Part shown: positions 11,601 through 18,706 of the stretch, piece after piece | Numbering within the stretch: position 1 is the stretch's first letter | Layout of the letters: each line of letters opens with the position of its first letter | DNA from: Bacteroidota bacterium | GTDB taxonomy: Bacteria > Bacteroidota > Bacteroidia > Flavobacteriales_D > Sanyastnellaceae | Assembly (NCBI GenBank): GCA_027621555.1 | Contig: JAQCBJ010000015.1 | Location: 1-37,048, forward strand | Reading direction: 5' to 3' | Length of the DNA: 37,048 nt | Notes under the pieces: generated by a model | Told to the model about the DNA's origin: nothing | Database searches by the model: none | The model's input: the letters and a program-made list of their open reading frames with translations, nothing else | Program-made: the position numbers and the translations under genes

Positions 11601-13453
11601 TCGGCGGATTGACGGCTGACCTCATCAACCCCTTGTTCTTCGGTGCGTTCCCTGAACTCGCTTACGACAGCTGGTTGACGATCGGAATCGATTCTGCTCC
11701 AACCCCAGGTGACGGCACCGCGGGTGTGACCTTGGCTCAGGCCGCGGGTGACACGTGGGCGACGGACTTCGAAGCAGGCCAAAACCTCGAGCTCAACAGC
11801 TTCTTCGGTGGCTCTTGGTTCACCACGAACCTCGTGAGCAACGGTGTGGCTGGCGCTGACAAGAAGGTGTTGGTGGCTCAGTTGACCACGAACGGTACGT
11901 TGACGGGTCAATTGTACGTGCAGGTGTTCCCACTCGGTGTGGGTGCCAACGCAGAGTACTTGACGCTCAGCTTCGGCAGCAGCTCTTGCGGTTGCACGGA
12001 CGCTACGGCGTGCAATTACAACGAGAGTGCTCAGTACGACGACGGTTCTTGCTACTACGCAGACCAGTTCTACGGTTGTGACGGCGCTTGCTTGAACGAC
12101 GCGGACGGTGACGGCGTGTGTGACGAACTCGAAATCGCAGGCTGTCAAGATGCTGAAGCTTGTAACTACGACGAGACGGCAACGGACGACGACGGCAACT
12201 GCGAATACGTGGAGCCAACGTTGTTGCCTGACACGGGTGCAGGTTGCACGCTCTTCTTCAGCGGCTACGCTGAGGGATCCAGCAACAACAAGTTCATGGA
12301 GATCTACAACCCAACCGATGCGACGATTGACTTGACGCAGTACGGATTCCCGAACGTGAGCAATGCTCCTGACAACGGGGCGGGCAACTACGACTTCTGG
12401 AACGACTTCCCTGCAGGTGCAAGCGTTGCCCCAGGTGATGTCTATGTGATTGCTCACGGTTCTGCAGATCCAGCCATCTTGGCTGAGGCGGACCACTTGT
12501 TCAACTTCCTTTCGAACGGGGACGATGGCTTCATGCTCGTCTTCGGAACGGCGGACAACTACGTGGCCATTGACGCTATCGGCGACTTCAACGGCGACCC
12601 TGGTTCAGGATGGAACGTTGCGGGAGTAACGAATGGCACGCAAAACCACAGCTTGATCCGTAAGTCAGACATCACCAGCGGAAACGGTGGCGACTGGGCT
12701 GCTTCTGCTGGCACGACGACTGAGGACAGCGAGTGGATTGTGCTCGACATCGACGACTGGTCTGGACTCGGCAGCCACGACTTCTCTGGCTCTTGCGGAG
12801 GAGGCACGTTCGCAGTGGTCTACGACTGTGACGGCGTGTGCTTGAACGACACGGACGGCGACGGCGTGTGTGACGAGTTGGAGATTGCAGGTTGTACCGA
12901 CAGCGGTGCGTGCAACTACGACTTCGCTGCCACGGACGACAACGGTTCATGTGAGTACCTCACGTGCGCTGGATGTACGGACAGCACGGCGTGCAACTAC
13001 GACGCTACGTCGACGATCGAAGACGGCTCTTGCACCTACCCAGATGCGTTCTACGACTGCGCGGGCAACTGCTTGAACCCCTCATGCTACACCTACGCGG
13101 ACGGCTCGACCATCTGTGAGGAGTACGTGATCCTCGGTTGCACCTACGAAGCTTCTTGCAACTACGACATGGACGCCAACGTGGAAGATGGCCAGTGTGA
13201 CTTCAGCTGCTTGTTGACCGGTTGCACGGACATGTCTGCAGTGAACTACGACGCGGCTGCGACCACGGACGACGGTTCTTGCTTGTACGTGGGTTGCATG
13301 GATCCAGAAGGATTGGATTACGATCCTACGGCCAACTACCCCGGTGGATGTGATTACCCAGACCCATGCCCAGGTGACTTCACCGGCGATGGCGAGGTGG
13401 ACGTCAACGACTTGCTTGACTTCTTCCAGCTCTGGGGCAACGTCTGCGAATAA
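5660..13453 (+). CDS. Giant secreted cysteine-rich multidomain mosaic protein (2597 aa)
   Basis: The protein starts with a Sec signal peptide ([23 protein letters not shown], cleavage before Q24). Modules in order: domain A1 (25-222); cysteine modules of type GCTDxxACNYD...DDGSC, 21 copies from residue 225 to 2564; a 6x26-residue array (341-496); domain A2 (510-707); four CBM20/48-like beta-sandwich modules (about 938-1060, 1065-1170, 1198-1305, 1332-1440) with [11 protein letters not shown] and EYKY/EYKF motifs; two smaller beta modules (about 1516-1615 and 1665-1760), the second with [14 protein letters not shown]; domain A3 (1923-2109); a lamin-tail-like domain (2196-2378, [14 protein letters not shown]); and a terminal EF-hand/dockerin-like loop (2570-2597). 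Nine DxDGDGxCD-type calcium motifs are interspersed. No catalytic site or T9SS sorting domain was recognised. It is probably an extracellular adhesion, matrix or carbohydrate-contacting protein; that role is inference. Confidence 0.9.
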   Translation: MRTNICLAFMALFALVPFTGVNAQYSLTVEASAPADPTTPGTVYRFYVNANDATDKFSAVFGNDQANLVISTPDGIFNSPGNASWNASGINPAFLSFLPSMADDSYATINLDLPASASGIAGAADPSIVEDTSLSPTVSGYFQSGGTELNVSTLTGASWYVLNTAANALPIDGRWLIAQVTTAGTISGQLNYQIFPLGVGADQIQMSVAFDGVGDFGGSNNVVNGCTDATACNYDSAATSDDGSCLFDDALGVCGGDCPADVDGDGVCDNAEIPGCTNPAACNYDATATDDDGSCAQNDVIGVCGGTCQADADGDGVCDDVDDCIGDLDACGVCNGDNSTCTDCAGVVNGTSVLDDCGVCGGDNSTCTDCAGVVNGTSVLDDCGVCGGDNSTCTDCAGVVNGTSVLDDCGVCGGDNSTCTDCAGVVNGTSVLDDCGVCGGDNSSCTDCAGVVNGTSVLDDCGVCGGDNSSCTDCAGVVNGTSVLDECGVCGGDGSSCADPCAAAAQSSPYTLTVEASAPADPTTPGMVYRFYVNAVDATDKMSAIFGNDVANLVISTPDGIFNSPGNASWNASGINPAFLSFLPSMADDSYATINLDLPASASGIAGAADPSIVEDATLSPSVTGYFQTGGTELNVSTLTGASWYVLNTAANALPIDGRWLIAQITTAGSISGQLNYQVFPLGVGADQVQTSVTFDGVGTFGATTDVVCGCMDDTACNYDASATNDDGSCTYQTDPLLNCDGTCINDADGDGVCDENEVAGCTNAGACNYDASATDDDGSCAQLDECGVCGGSGIADGACDCDGNVLDQCGVCGGSGVDADADGICDDVDDCVGTLDACGVCNGPGAVYDCGCTDIPAGDCDCNGGQLDALGVCGGTCTADADADGICDDVDDCIGSVDGCGVCNGDGTTCTGCADPAASNYDVNNIFADNGQCVYATTFNVDMSCATNAGAMLNGSASFFEVFVTGPVFGWAANDGYNQLTDADGDGIYSVTLDFPAGDVEYKYAIDGFADQENLIDDMANGGSCAPITDYAGYANRQVAAGSTTNDTYGSCTTCADQVEPVDITFNVDMSSYGNSFGVVNLNGSFNSWCGGCNAMDDADGDGVYSLTLSLLPGTYEYKFTLDGWTIQEEFAGGESCTSTIDGFTNRTVTATETTVLPVVCWNSCDVCPEGVVGCTDANASNYNPEATEDAGCLYDVTFSVDISQTDFTSVSWAGTANGWSDLSNPMDDADGDGVYTVTIALPLGDNEYKFLGNGDWAVAEAFDGTESCTTPPAEFVNRVVNVTGIATLDTVCYNSCSACVPNAVLGCTDASANNYNADADTDDGSCLYNTTFNVDMSCAGVDFTEVFVTGPLWGWPANAGFNAMTDADADGIYSVTIETPAGDIEYKYAINGFADQENLIDDMQNGASCAPVTDYSGYANRLAASGSTTNDTYGSCEACPEDVLGCTDATACNYNAEATADDGSCDLVSCAGCDGVPNSGLTLDDCGVCGGDNSSCTGCLDATACNYDASATIQGYVEGAASGLQIELTAGSWPGEISWTLDLGGVPQGLPYAAPFSGTIDLAPGTYTITGYDSYDDGWNGAVMTITDVASGASTTFSVASGATGSTIDVAVTAETTCDYVSCAGCTDATACNYDADALLDDGSCVAPDALTGCGDTCLDGGVLYTFDIADQYSDGMCCTYGDGSYTILVDGEMIATGGDFGASASERFCAPADACVQLIMVADNYPGEQTWSFTADGVELAGAGLDGSSATYNFGGCVEGCMDATACNYNMDANIEDGSCTYAPDYYECDGETCLNDADGDGVCDELEVEGCVVPTACNYVASGVTDLVPCVYPDPGYDCDGICLGDADGDGICDANEIAGCQDSTACNYNADATDADTCDYTSCLGCTDDTACNYDATATQNDGSCDYCSCASDAAGGQNGFNLSVETHAEGGVFGLTTYRVYVTTNDSADFVSAIAGDEINPSYLRTSTSFYQNPLGGLTADLINPLFFGAFPELAYDSWLTIGIDSAPTPGDGTAGVTLAQAAGDTWATDFEAGQNLELNSFFGGSWFTTNLVSNGVAGADKKVLVAQLTTNGTLTGQLYVQVFPLGVGANAEYLTLSFGSSSCGCTDATACNYNESAQYDDGSCYYADQFYGCDGACLNDADGDGVCDELEIAGCQDAEACNYDETATDDDGNCEYVEPTLLPDTGAGCTLFFSGYAEGSSNNKFMEIYNPTDATIDLTQYGFPNVSNAPDNGAGNYDFWNDFPAGASVAPGDVYVIAHGSADPAILAEADHLFNFLSNGDDGFMLVFGTADNYVAIDAIGDFNGDPGSGWNVAGVTNGTQNHSLIRKSDITSGNGGDWAASAGTTTEDSEWIVLDIDDWSGLGSHDFSGSCGGGTFAVVYDCDGVCLNDTDGDGVCDELEIAGCTDSGACNYDFAATDDNGSCEYLTCAGCTDSTACNYDATSTIEDGSCTYPDAFYDCAGNCLNPSCYTYADGSTICEEYVILGCTYEASCNYDMDANVEDGQCDFSCLLTGCTDMSAVNYDAAATTDDGSCLYVGCMDPEGLDYDPTANYPGGCDYPDPCPGDFTGDGEVDVNDLLDFFQLWGNVCE
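5732..6325 (+). repeat. Domain A, copy 1 (residues 25-222)
   Basis: About 198-residue extracellular domain of unknown function, directly after the signal peptide. It contains [33 protein letters not shown] and [10 protein letters not shown]. Copy 2 (7187-7780) differs at roughly 20-25 residues; copy 3 (11426-11986) is strongly diverged but keeps the [10 protein letters not shown] signature. The coding sequence looks AT-richer than copy 2. Confidence 0.8.
6680..7147 (+). repeat. In-frame tandem array, six 78-bp units (26 residues each)
   Basis: Six head-to-tail units begin at 6680, 6758, 6836, 6914, 6992 and 7070 and encode [20 protein letters not shown] followed by GGDNST or GGDNSS. Units 1 and 2 are almost identical at the DNA level; units 5 and 6 share a private set of synonymous codons; unit 6 degenerates at its end ([12 protein letters not shown]). 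Each unit carries four cysteines. The pattern is that of array growth by recombination or slippage while keeping the frame. Confidence 0.92.
7187..7780 (+). repeat. Domain A, copy 2 (residues 510-707)
   Basis: Near-duplicate of domain A copy 1 at the protein level, with long identical stretches such as [18 protein letters not shown]. At the DNA level the two copies differ at many synonymous third positions, so the duplication is not recent and the protein sequence has been held. It sits between the 78-bp array and the next cysteine module. Confidence 0.85.
8474..9980 (+). repeat. Four CBM20/48-like beta-sandwich modules
   Basis: Four related modules start near 8474, 8852, 9251 and 9653. Each begins TFNVDMS or a relative, has a middle [14 protein letters not shown] and then EYKYAIDGF or EYKFTLDGW, the pattern of starch/glycogen-binding immunoglobulin-like modules (CBM20/CBM48, AMPK-beta type). 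Copies 1 and 4 are close to each other ([26 protein letters not shown]); copies 2 and 3 are shorter and similar to each other, so an ABBA arrangement is seen. Carbohydrate binding is inference from the fold pattern. Confidence 0.65.
11426..11986 (+). repeat. Domain A, diverged copy 3 (residues 1923-2109)
   Basis: Aligns by motif order with domain A copies 1 and 2: an [11 protein letters not shown] start, [31 protein letters not shown], a [13 protein letters not shown] stretch and the ending [14 protein letters not shown]. Overall identity looks low, so it split from the other copies much earlier. Confidence 0.65.
12245..12793 (+). repeat. Lamin-tail-like domain (residues 2196-2378 of the giant protein)
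   Basis: The segment [20 protein letters not shown], then [35 protein letters not shown] and SLIRKSDIT follows the order of conserved blocks of bacterial lamin-tail (LTD) domains, a beta-sandwich often found in secreted nucleases and surface proteins. No nuclease domain is attached here. Entered as a domain within the CDS, not as a DNA repeat. Confidence 0.7.
13367..13450 (+). other. C-terminal dockerin-like EF-hand loop of the giant protein
   Basis: The last 28 residues (2570-2597) are framed by two cysteines and contain [17 protein letters not shown], a calcium loop of type DxTxDGxVxxxD followed by a short hydrophobic helix ending LWGNVCE. A closely similar loop occurs near the N-terminus of the FISUMP protein at 35795-35845. 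It replaces the T9SS sorting domain one might expect in this position. Confidence 0.7.
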
Positions 13454-13481
13454 GATTGACTTCGCCTGATTGAAAAGGGAG

Positions 13482-13514
13482 CGGGCCACCTTCGGGTGGC
13501 CCGTTCTTATTTTT
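13482..13514 (+). terminator. Intrinsic terminator after the giant gene
   Basis: A perfect 9-bp stem CGGGCCACC (13482-13490) and GGTGGCCCG (13495-13503) closes the very stable TTCG tetraloop and is followed by a T-rich tract to 13514. It begins 28 bases after the stop codon at 13453. This is the clearest terminator in the window. Confidence 0.92.
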
Positions 13515-13515
13515 G
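13508..13515 (+). promoter_or_regulatory. Candidate -7 box embedded in terminator T-tract
   Basis: TATTTTTG at 13508-13515 fits TAnnTTTG perfectly and lies inside the T-tract of the preceding terminator. It would start transcription near 13522, 12 bases before the DUF493 ATG. No convincing -33 element is seen because the expected place falls in the hairpin, so the match may be coincidental. Confidence 0.35.
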
Positions 13516-13533
13516 GCCCCTATTCCAAATGAC

Positions 13534-13815
13534 ATGACTCCTCAAGACGAAGCCAAACGCGATCAGCTCCGCAAGCAATTGAACGAGACGCACACGTGGC
13601 CTTGCGTGTTCAAGTTCAAATTCATCGTGCCTGCGAAGCCGGAGAACGAGGCGGCGTTGAGGGCCATCTTCGGCCAGAAAGCGGCGTTTCAAATCCGCGA
13701 GTCGGCCAAAGGCAATTACCGCGCAGTGACGGTGGACGAAGAGGTCCAGGGTCCTGACGACATCTTCGCCCGGTACGAAGCGGCCTCGACCATTCCCGGA
13801 ATTTTGTCGCTATAA
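13534..13815 (+). CDS. DUF493 (YbeD-like) family protein
   Basis: A 93-residue cytoplasmic protein with the DUF493 pattern: WPCVFKFKFIVPAKPE near the N-terminus, a central helix ending IFGQKAAFQIRESAKGNYRAVTV, and DDIFARYEAASTIPGILSL at the C-terminus, predicting a small alpha/beta (ferredoxin-like) fold. The ATG at 13534 (MTPQDEAKRDQLRK) is preferred to the TTG at 13513, which lies in the terminator T-tract. The family is thought to be regulatory, but its biochemical role is not known. The stop codon overlaps the next gene's ATG by one base (TAATG at 13813-13817), so the two are co-translated. Confidence 0.85.
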   Translation: MTPQDEAKRDQLRKQLNETHTWPCVFKFKFIVPAKPENEAALRAIFGQKAAFQIRESAKGNYRAVTVDEEVQGPDDIFARYEAASTIPGILSL

Positions 13816-14168
13816 TGAGCATGGAGACGTTGCAATGGACGCTGCTCGTGGGCTTGTTGGCCATGGTGGTGTACGTCCTTTGGCATCGCATGCGCGCCTC
13901 GTTTGTCGAGGGAGTGGCGCCCTCGGTCGCCGCAGATTGGGAAGGTGAAGCCCTTACGGTGAAGGAGGACGTTTTGACGCTCCGGGTGCGGGTTCAACGG
14001 TCCGGGAAGGTGGACGTGAGCTTGAAAGAGGCCGAAGGGGCGGAGATGACGGTTCACTCCGGAGACCTAGTCCAAGGGGTCTACGAATGGAGAGTAGAGG
14101 CGCCAAAACAGGGCCAGTGGGTGGCGAAACTCACATGCGAGGGGCATCGGAGCGAACGACGCATCTAA
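13815..14168 (+). CDS. Small membrane-anchored protein of unknown function
   Basis: A 117-residue protein with one N-terminal membrane segment (about residues 7-23, LQWTLLVGLLAMVVYVLW) followed by a mostly charged domain of about 90 residues with predicted beta-strands (LTLRVRVQRSGKVDVSL, YEWRVEAPKQGQWVAKL). I do not recognise a family. The ATG at 13815 overlaps the DUF493 stop; an alternative ATG is at 13821. Translational coupling to DUF493 suggests co-expression. It ends 34 bp before the convergent argS stop. Confidence 0.7.
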   Translation: MSMETLQWTLLVGLLAMVVYVLWHRMRASFVEGVAPSVAADWEGEALTVKEDVLTLRVRVQRSGKVDVSLKEAEGAEMTVHSGDLVQGVYEWRVEAPKQGQWVAKLTCEGHRSERRI

Positions 14169-14202
14169 GGGCCCACGAGCAAGGGCCTAACGGGACCCTT
14201 CG

Positions 14203-15996
14203 TTACATCCGCTCCGGCATGTCAATGCCGAGCAAGCTCATTCCGTTCGAGACCGTGGTGCTGACCGCGGCGCACAGGGCGAGGCGCAGGTTTCGGACGT
14301 CGGCGTTCTCTTCTTTGGCGATGGGGTGGTCCTGGTAGAAGCTTGAGAACGCTTTGATCAAATCGTAGCAGTGGTTGGCGACGACAGAAGGGTCGTAAGT
14401 CGCTGCGGCTTCCCGAACGACGCTTGGGAAGGCGAGGACGCCGGCGGCCAAGGTGCGTTCGGCGTCGTCAAGGGTGGTGTCGTTGGACCAGGTGAGGGTG
14501 GAGGCGTCGACCTCGGCGCTGCGCAAGATGCTTTTGCAGCGAACCACGTTGAATTGGATGAATGGAGCGGTGTTGCCGAAGAAGTCAATGCTTGATTTGG
14601 GGTCAAACATCATGGACTTCGCAGGGGCCACCTTCAACAGGAAGTACTTCAGGGCGCCGTGCCCCACTTGGCGAGCGAGCAGGGCTTTTTCGACTTCGGC
14701 GAAGTCGTCCACCTTGCCGAGTTCGTCGGAGATGGCACGCGCTGTGGTGCGCATTTCAAGCAGCAAGTCGTCGGCGTCGACCACCGTGCCTTCGCGCGAC
14801 TTCATTTTGCCCTCTGGAAGCTCAACCATGCCGTAGCTGAGGTGGTGGTTCTTGTCGGCTTGAGCGAAGCCCAGTTTTTTGAGGATGAGAAAGAGGACCT
14901 TGAAGTGGTACTCCTGCTCGTTGCCGACGGTGTAGACTTGCCGGTCAAGGCCGGCGAAGTCGTCGAAGCGCAGGATGGCGGTGCCGATGTCTTGGGTCAT
15001 GTAAACGGCTGTGCCGTCGCCGCGCAACAACAACTTTTCGTCGAGGCCGTCGTCCGTGAGGTCCACCCAAATCGATCCGTCCTCTTTCTGGAAAAAAATG
15101 CCTCTGGAGAGTCCGTCTTCCACGTGCTTTTTGCCGAGGAGGTAAGTGTCGGACTCGTAGTACAGCTTGTCAAACCTCACACCCATGTCGTTGTAGGTGG
15201 CGTTGAACCCGTCGTACACCCAGCCGTTCATGGTCTTCCAGAGCTCGACCACCTCTGTGTCGCCGTCTTCCCAGCGTTGCAACATGGCGCGTGCTTCTTG
15301 CATGATGGGGCTCGCGGATTCCGCTTCTTTGGGCTCCAAACCGCGTGCCACGCCTTCCGCCACTTCTGCCTTGAAGGCTTTGTCGAATGCCACGTAGTAA
15401 CGGCCTACGAGCTTGTCGCCCTTTTCGCCAGTTGTGGCCGGAGTTTCGCCGTTGCCCAACTTCTGCCACGCCACCATGGACTTGCAGATGTGGATGCCGC
15501 GGTCGTTGATGATTTGGACTTTCACCACGTCGTGGCCGGCGGCTTCGAGGATGCGGGAGACGCTGTAGCCCAGGAAGTTGTTGCGCAGGTGGCCGAGGTG
15601 AAGCGGCTTGTTGGTGTTGGGGGAGCTGTACTCCACCATGACTTGCGGTTGCGATCCGGGTGTGGCAAATCCCCACGCAGGGGAGGCCAGGGCTTCTCGA
15701 AGGGTCTCCGACCAGCTCGCGTCCGTGAGGGTCAAATTCAAAAAGCCTTTGACGACGCTGTACGCCGAGATCCAGTCCTGGGAAGCAACGAGTGCCTCGC
15801 CGAGTTTTTCCGCGGCGACGTGAGGTGGGGCGCCGGCCAGGCCTGCGAGAGGAAAGACGACGACAGTGCGGTCGCCTTCGAACTCCGCGCGGGTGGATTG
15901 GATTTGGATTTGGGCGTCGGATGGACGCTTCCCAAACGTGGCTTCAAACGTGTCGAGCACGGCGTCGTGCAGGCGGGAGTCAAGGACGTGAATCAT
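14203..15996 (-). CDS. argS: Arginyl-tRNA synthetase
   Basis: Class I aminoacyl-tRNA synthetase charging tRNA-Arg. The 597-residue length is normal. Seen: the N-terminal tRNA-contacting domain (about 1-110), the ATP-binding HIGH-type motif HLGH (133-136) in NKPLHLGHLRNN, the KMSKS-equivalent GKMKSREGT, the anticodon-binding helical domain, and the family's C-terminal signature ending LLGIDMPERM. The start at 15996 overlaps the ctlX stop as ATGA, so translation is coupled to the upstream guanidine-enzyme gene. It is the last gene of the long minus-strand block and converges on the small membrane protein gene. Confidence 0.97.
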   Translation of the reverse strand: MIHVLDSRLHDAVLDTFEATFGKRPSDAQIQIQSTRAEFEGDRTVVVFPLAGLAGAPPHVAAEKLGEALVASQDWISAYSVVKGFLNLTLTDASWSETLREALASPAWGFATPGSQPQVMVEYSSPNTNKPLHLGHLRNNFLGYSVSRILEAAGHDVVKVQIINDRGIHICKSMVAWQKLGNGETPATTGEKGDKLVGRYYVAFDKAFKAEVAEGVARGLEPKEAESASPIMQEARAMLQRWEDGDTEVVELWKTMNGWVYDGFNATYNDMGVRFDKLYYESDTYLLGKKHVEDGLSRGIFFQKEDGSIWVDLTDDGLDEKLLLRGDGTAVYMTQDIGTAILRFDDFAGLDRQVYTVGNEQEYHFKVLFLILKKLGFAQADKNHHLSYGMVELPEGKMKSREGTVVDADDLLLEMRTTARAISDELGKVDDFAEVEKALLARQVGHGALKYFLLKVAPAKSMMFDPKSSIDFFGNTAPFIQFNVVRCKSILRSAEVDASTLTWSNDTTLDDAERTLAAGVLAFPSVVREAAATYDPSVVANHCYDLIKAFSSFYQDHPIAKEENADVRNLRLALCAAVSTTVSNGMSLLGIDMPERM

Positions 15997-16946
15997 GAAT
16001 CGGCAGAAGCTTCTTCGGTTCGAGGCAGGTGAATTTCAGCCATCATGCAACGCGCGGAGCCCCCGCCGCAGGTTTCGATGGTGTTCAGGTCGTTGTGGAC
16101 CAGGGTGCCAAATTGACCCAAGGTCGCACGTTGGTCTTCGTTCAAGGCGTCGTAGGCGTTTTGACTCATCACGATGAGCTTGTCTCCGGCGCGGGTTTGC
16201 ACCTCGAGCATGTTGCCGGCGAAGCGGTTGATTTGGGCTTCGGACAGCGGGATGACGGTCAGCCCGTCTGCTTCGAGGGAATCGCGCAACAGGGTTCGAT
16301 CGTCGGCGTGGTCGACGCAGTCGAGGCACACGACGGCCCACCCCGTGCCGATGGCCATCATCACGTTGGTGTGGTAGATGGGGAGGCGGTCGACGCCCAC
16401 GGTCTGCATGGCTTCGAACACCACGCCTTCGACGTCCATGGACTCGCACCATTGCTCGAAGGCGTTGCGGTCTGTCCTTGGGCTAAGCGCCGCGTAGGCT
16501 TTGCCGTGGATGCGGTCGAGCACCATGCTTCCCGTGCCTTCGAGGTAAGCCTCGTGGGCCTCAAATTCCGTGAAATCGACGACCTCGTCAAGGTCGAATC
16601 CCTGCGAGTGAACGAGGTCGTGGAGGATGTCCTCACGGCGTTCGAGCCGACGGTTGGGGGCAAACATGGGGTAGAGGCCCACGCGTCCGTCGGCGTGAAA
16701 GCTCACCCAGTTGTTGGGAAACAACGCATCAGGGGTGTCGGTCGAAGGGTCGTCTTCCACGACGAGCACGTCCACACCGCGTGCCCGCAAATCGTCCACC
16801 ATGCCGTCAAACTCGTCCAGGGCTTGCTGGTGGACGTCTTCCACGTCGGCGTCCTTCTGATAGTGGTTGTTCCCGGCCGTTTCCTCGTTTTTACGGAACG
16901 TGGCGGGTCGGACCATCAGGATGTGTGAAGTGCTCTGTTGGGGCAT
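15993..16946 (-). CDS. ctlX: CtlX-type citrulline-utilising hydrolase (guanidine-modifying superfamily)
   Basis: A 317-residue member of the guanidine-group-modifying (pentein) enzymes. The start is set at 16946 (MPQQSTSHILMVRPATFRKN); the longer reading overlaps the upstream gene and is not conserved-looking. Seen: MVRPATFRKNEETAGNN (11-27), FPNNWVSFH (76-84), EGTG (136-139), catalytic His in YHTNVMMA (H192), and the nucleophile Cys in GGGSARCMMAE (C300). Family members related to CtlX hydrolyse citrulline; close relatives are dimethylarginine or arginine hydrolases, so the exact substrate is uncertain. It lies 10 bp after another pentein gene and overlaps argS by 4 bp, suggesting a link to arginine metabolism. 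Confidence 0.82.
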   Translation of the reverse strand: MPQQSTSHILMVRPATFRKNEETAGNNHYQKDADVEDVHQQALDEFDGMVDDLRARGVDVLVVEDDPSTDTPDALFPNNWVSFHADGRVGLYPMFAPNRRLERREDILHDLVHSQGFDLDEVVDFTEFEAHEAYLEGTGSMVLDRIHGKAYAALSPRTDRNAFEQWCESMDVEGVVFEAMQTVGVDRLPIYHTNVMMAIGTGWAVVCLDCVDHADDRTLLRDSLEADGLTVIPLSEAQINRFAGNMLEVQTRAGDKLIVMSQNAYDALNEDQRATLGQFGTLVHNDLNTIETCGGGSARCMMAEIHLPRTEEASADS

Positions 16947-16956
16947 GGGCAAACAG

Positions 16957-17868
16957 TTAGGCGTGACGTTGAAGGGGGAGGGTGACGCAGCGGAGCAAGC
17001 CTTCCATCTTGGCCGTTTCCTGCAAGGGTGTCGTGTAGACGTTGTACCCCCATGCCTGAAGCTGCGCATTCACCCGCCCAAACGTCGGGCAAGAGACCAC
17101 GTCCTGGGGCGTGATGGAAATGAGGTTACACTGCATGTCGTACATCTCCTGGGCATCGACGTCAAGCAGGTTGCCTCCAAATCGTTCCCGAATCCAGGCG
17201 CGGTCTTCTTCAAGGCGCAGGCCTTCGGGATGGAAAATGGCGTGGCCGCCGGAAAGTACGCTGAGGCAGCAATCCAAGTGCAAGGCGTTGGCGCGAGGGT
17301 CCACGTCCGATTTTGACAACTGAAAGCCACGCACATTCCAATCGGGGTATTGGTCCGAGAGCCAATCGAGTGCCGCTTGGTTGGTGCGCGAGGTGGTGAA
17401 CGTGCTGAACTCGTCAGGGGCGCTGTATCCCACCCAAATTTCCCCGTTCATCGGCATGACATCTCCGCCCTCGACGCGCACCCCTTGGGGCGGGTTGAGT
17501 TGAAGGTGGTCCGGCACGGATTGGAGCAGGGGAGCGATGCCTTCCCATTCTTCCGCCCGATCTGAGATCATGCGCGTGATGATGACGCGGTCGTCGACCA
17601 CGGCACCCACGTCGCGGGCGAAAATTTGGTTCAGGTCAGTGACATTGTGCGGACGGAGCACGCGTACGTCGTGCGATTCCAACAGCCTCACGAGCCCTTC
17701 CAGTTCGCGGGCACAATCCGCTTCACGAGGGAACGTGCCGGCCAGGATGTGCTCCTTGGATTTGGGGTCGTAGGACTCCTCGACGGTGGGGATTCCGCCC
17801 ATCGATTGAGCCGTGCCCACCACAACGGTGCGCAAGGCATCCCATTCGTTGACCGCACGGAGCTTCAC
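16957..17868 (-). CDS. Arginine deiminase/amidinotransferase-family protein
   Basis: A 303-residue pentein-fold enzyme. Visible motifs are IFARDVGAVVDD with D86, RVEGGDVMPM with E133 and D136, catalytic His in NALHLDCCLSVL (H197), and the C-terminal nucleophile in MEGLLRCVTLPLQR (C294), matching amidinotransferases and dimethylarginine dimethylaminohydrolases. All catalytic positions are present, so it should be active. Whether it transfers an amidino group or hydrolyses arginine, methylarginine or a related compound cannot be decided from the sequence. It is 4 bp downstream of the lipoprotein gene and 10 bp upstream of ctlX, so it belongs to the same transcript. Confidence 0.83.
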   Translation of the reverse strand: MKLRAVNEWDALRTVVVGTAQSMGGIPTVEESYDPKSKEHILAGTFPREADCARELEGLVRLLESHDVRVLRPHNVTDLNQIFARDVGAVVDDRVIITRMISDRAEEWEGIAPLLQSVPDHLQLNPPQGVRVEGGDVMPMNGEIWVGYSAPDEFSTFTTSRTNQAALDWLSDQYPDWNVRGFQLSKSDVDPRANALHLDCCLSVLSGGHAIFHPEGLRLEEDRAWIRERFGGNLLDVDAQEMYDMQCNLISITPQDVVSCPTFGRVNAQLQAWGYNVYTTPLQETAKMEGLLRCVTLPLQRHA

Positions 17869-17872
17869 CGAC

Positions 17873-18676
17873 TTACTTTTTGTCGAAATGCTCCCGCTTG
17901 TGACGCAGCAACTCGAGCATGGTCTCGTTGTCCATCATCTCAGCCGCCAACTGAGGCGATTTGCTGATTTGCGGAGGGAGGAACATGCAGTGCAGGCTGT
18001 CCAAGGAGCTCAGCACGTACATGGAAGAAGTCGCGTTGATTTCGAATTGACGAATGAGCGCCGTGTCGCCGTTTTCAATCTGGTCGAATTCGTAGTACTC
18101 GATGGCTTCTTTGCCATACTGGTCCTGCAGCGTGAGCCGCATGCCTTCTGGGTTTCCTTCGAAATTCTCAAAGAAGTCCAAATAGTAGTTCAAGTCCAAC
18201 CCCAACAGCGCCACACGTTGGTCTTCTTCCTCCACCCAAGGACTGACGTAGCGGATGTGGCACCCACCGGCACGGTTGCGCAAGCCTTTGTGAAACCACT
18301 TGTCCATCATCTCTTTCTGCACGGTCAGCATGGCGGTGTCTGCCGTGCGGTGACCGGGGAAGTGTTCGAACATGGCGTCCCATTCACCAACGTTGGAAAG
18401 GTGGAAGTAGGTGTACAAGTCCTCGAGCACCACTTCCATGGAATCTTCTCCCATGAACGAAGCCAACCCCACGTTGTCAACGGTCACCTTCAGCGGATCC
18501 AATTCAGGGTTTGCCTCGAGATCGGGGACAGCCACCGCCTGTTCCGGGGCGCCGTCGGCCACCATCAATTTGGCATTCACATCGCCTGAGCGAGCAGGCT
18601 GTTCACAACTCCAAAGAAATACGGCAGCCCCGACAAACAGGAGCGCAGCCAAGACGGTCACACGGTTCCAACTCAT
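17873..18676 (-). CDS. Putative lipoprotein of unknown function
   Basis: A 267-residue protein beginning with a positively charged start and hydrophobic segment (MSWNRVTVLAALLFVGAAVF) that ends in LWSC, so C24 is a plausible lipidation site although Trp in the lipobox is unusual. The mature part is acidic, rich in aromatic residues, and has no repeats or catalytic motif that I recognise (segments such as YTYFHLSNVGEWDAMFEHF and LDLNYYLDFFENFEGNP). Probable location is the periplasmic face of a membrane. It stands between the LON-domain gene (30 bp upstream) and the amidinotransferase-like gene (4 bp downstream). Function unknown. Confidence 0.72.
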   Translation of the reverse strand: MSWNRVTVLAALLFVGAAVFLWSCEQPARSGDVNAKLMVADGAPEQAVAVPDLEANPELDPLKVTVDNVGLASFMGEDSMEVVLEDLYTYFHLSNVGEWDAMFEHFPGHRTADTAMLTVQKEMMDKWFHKGLRNRAGGCHIRYVSPWVEEEDQRVALLGLDLNYYLDFFENFEGNPEGMRLTLQDQYGKEAIEYYEFDQIENGDTALIRQFEINATSSMYVLSSLDSLHCMFLPPQISKSPQLAAEMMDNETMLELLRHKREHFDKK

Positions 18677-18706
18677 GCCTCAAAGATAAAGGCTGGACGA
18701 GCCAAG

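Larger units (their letters stand above)
6332..13351 (+). repeat. 21 dispersed cysteine modules GCTDxxACNYDxxATxDDGSC
   Basis: Twenty-one copies of a ~21-residue module run through the giant protein from residue 225 to 2564, separating the larger domains. Each has G-C near the start, C-N-Y or a variant in the middle and a closing D-D-G-S-C or relative, giving about three cysteines per copy. Many are followed by [19 protein letters not shown], a calcium-type acidic repeat. The last copies ([22 protein letters not shown]) lose the central Cys. They look like disulfide-stabilised spacers or linkers. Confidence 0.85.

Noticed and set aside
10913-12496. 527-residue open frame on the minus strand opposite the giant gene
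   Set aside because: Shadow of a repetitive, GC-rich coding region; its composition (Val/Arg/Thr-rich, no domain pattern) mirrors the plus-strand repeats.
13200-13453. T9SS sorting domain at the end of the giant protein
   Set aside because: No PNP-type or GxY/KxxK-type motifs; the C-terminus is a cysteine module and an EF-hand/dockerin-like loop.
14169-14202. Terminator between the small membrane protein gene and argS
   Set aside because: The only complementary segments (AAGGG/CCCTT) give a weak, interrupted stem without a T-tract.
14659-16032. 457-residue plus-strand frame opposite argS
   Set aside because: argS is unambiguous by its HLGH and KMSKS-type motifs; the antisense frame shows no family pattern.
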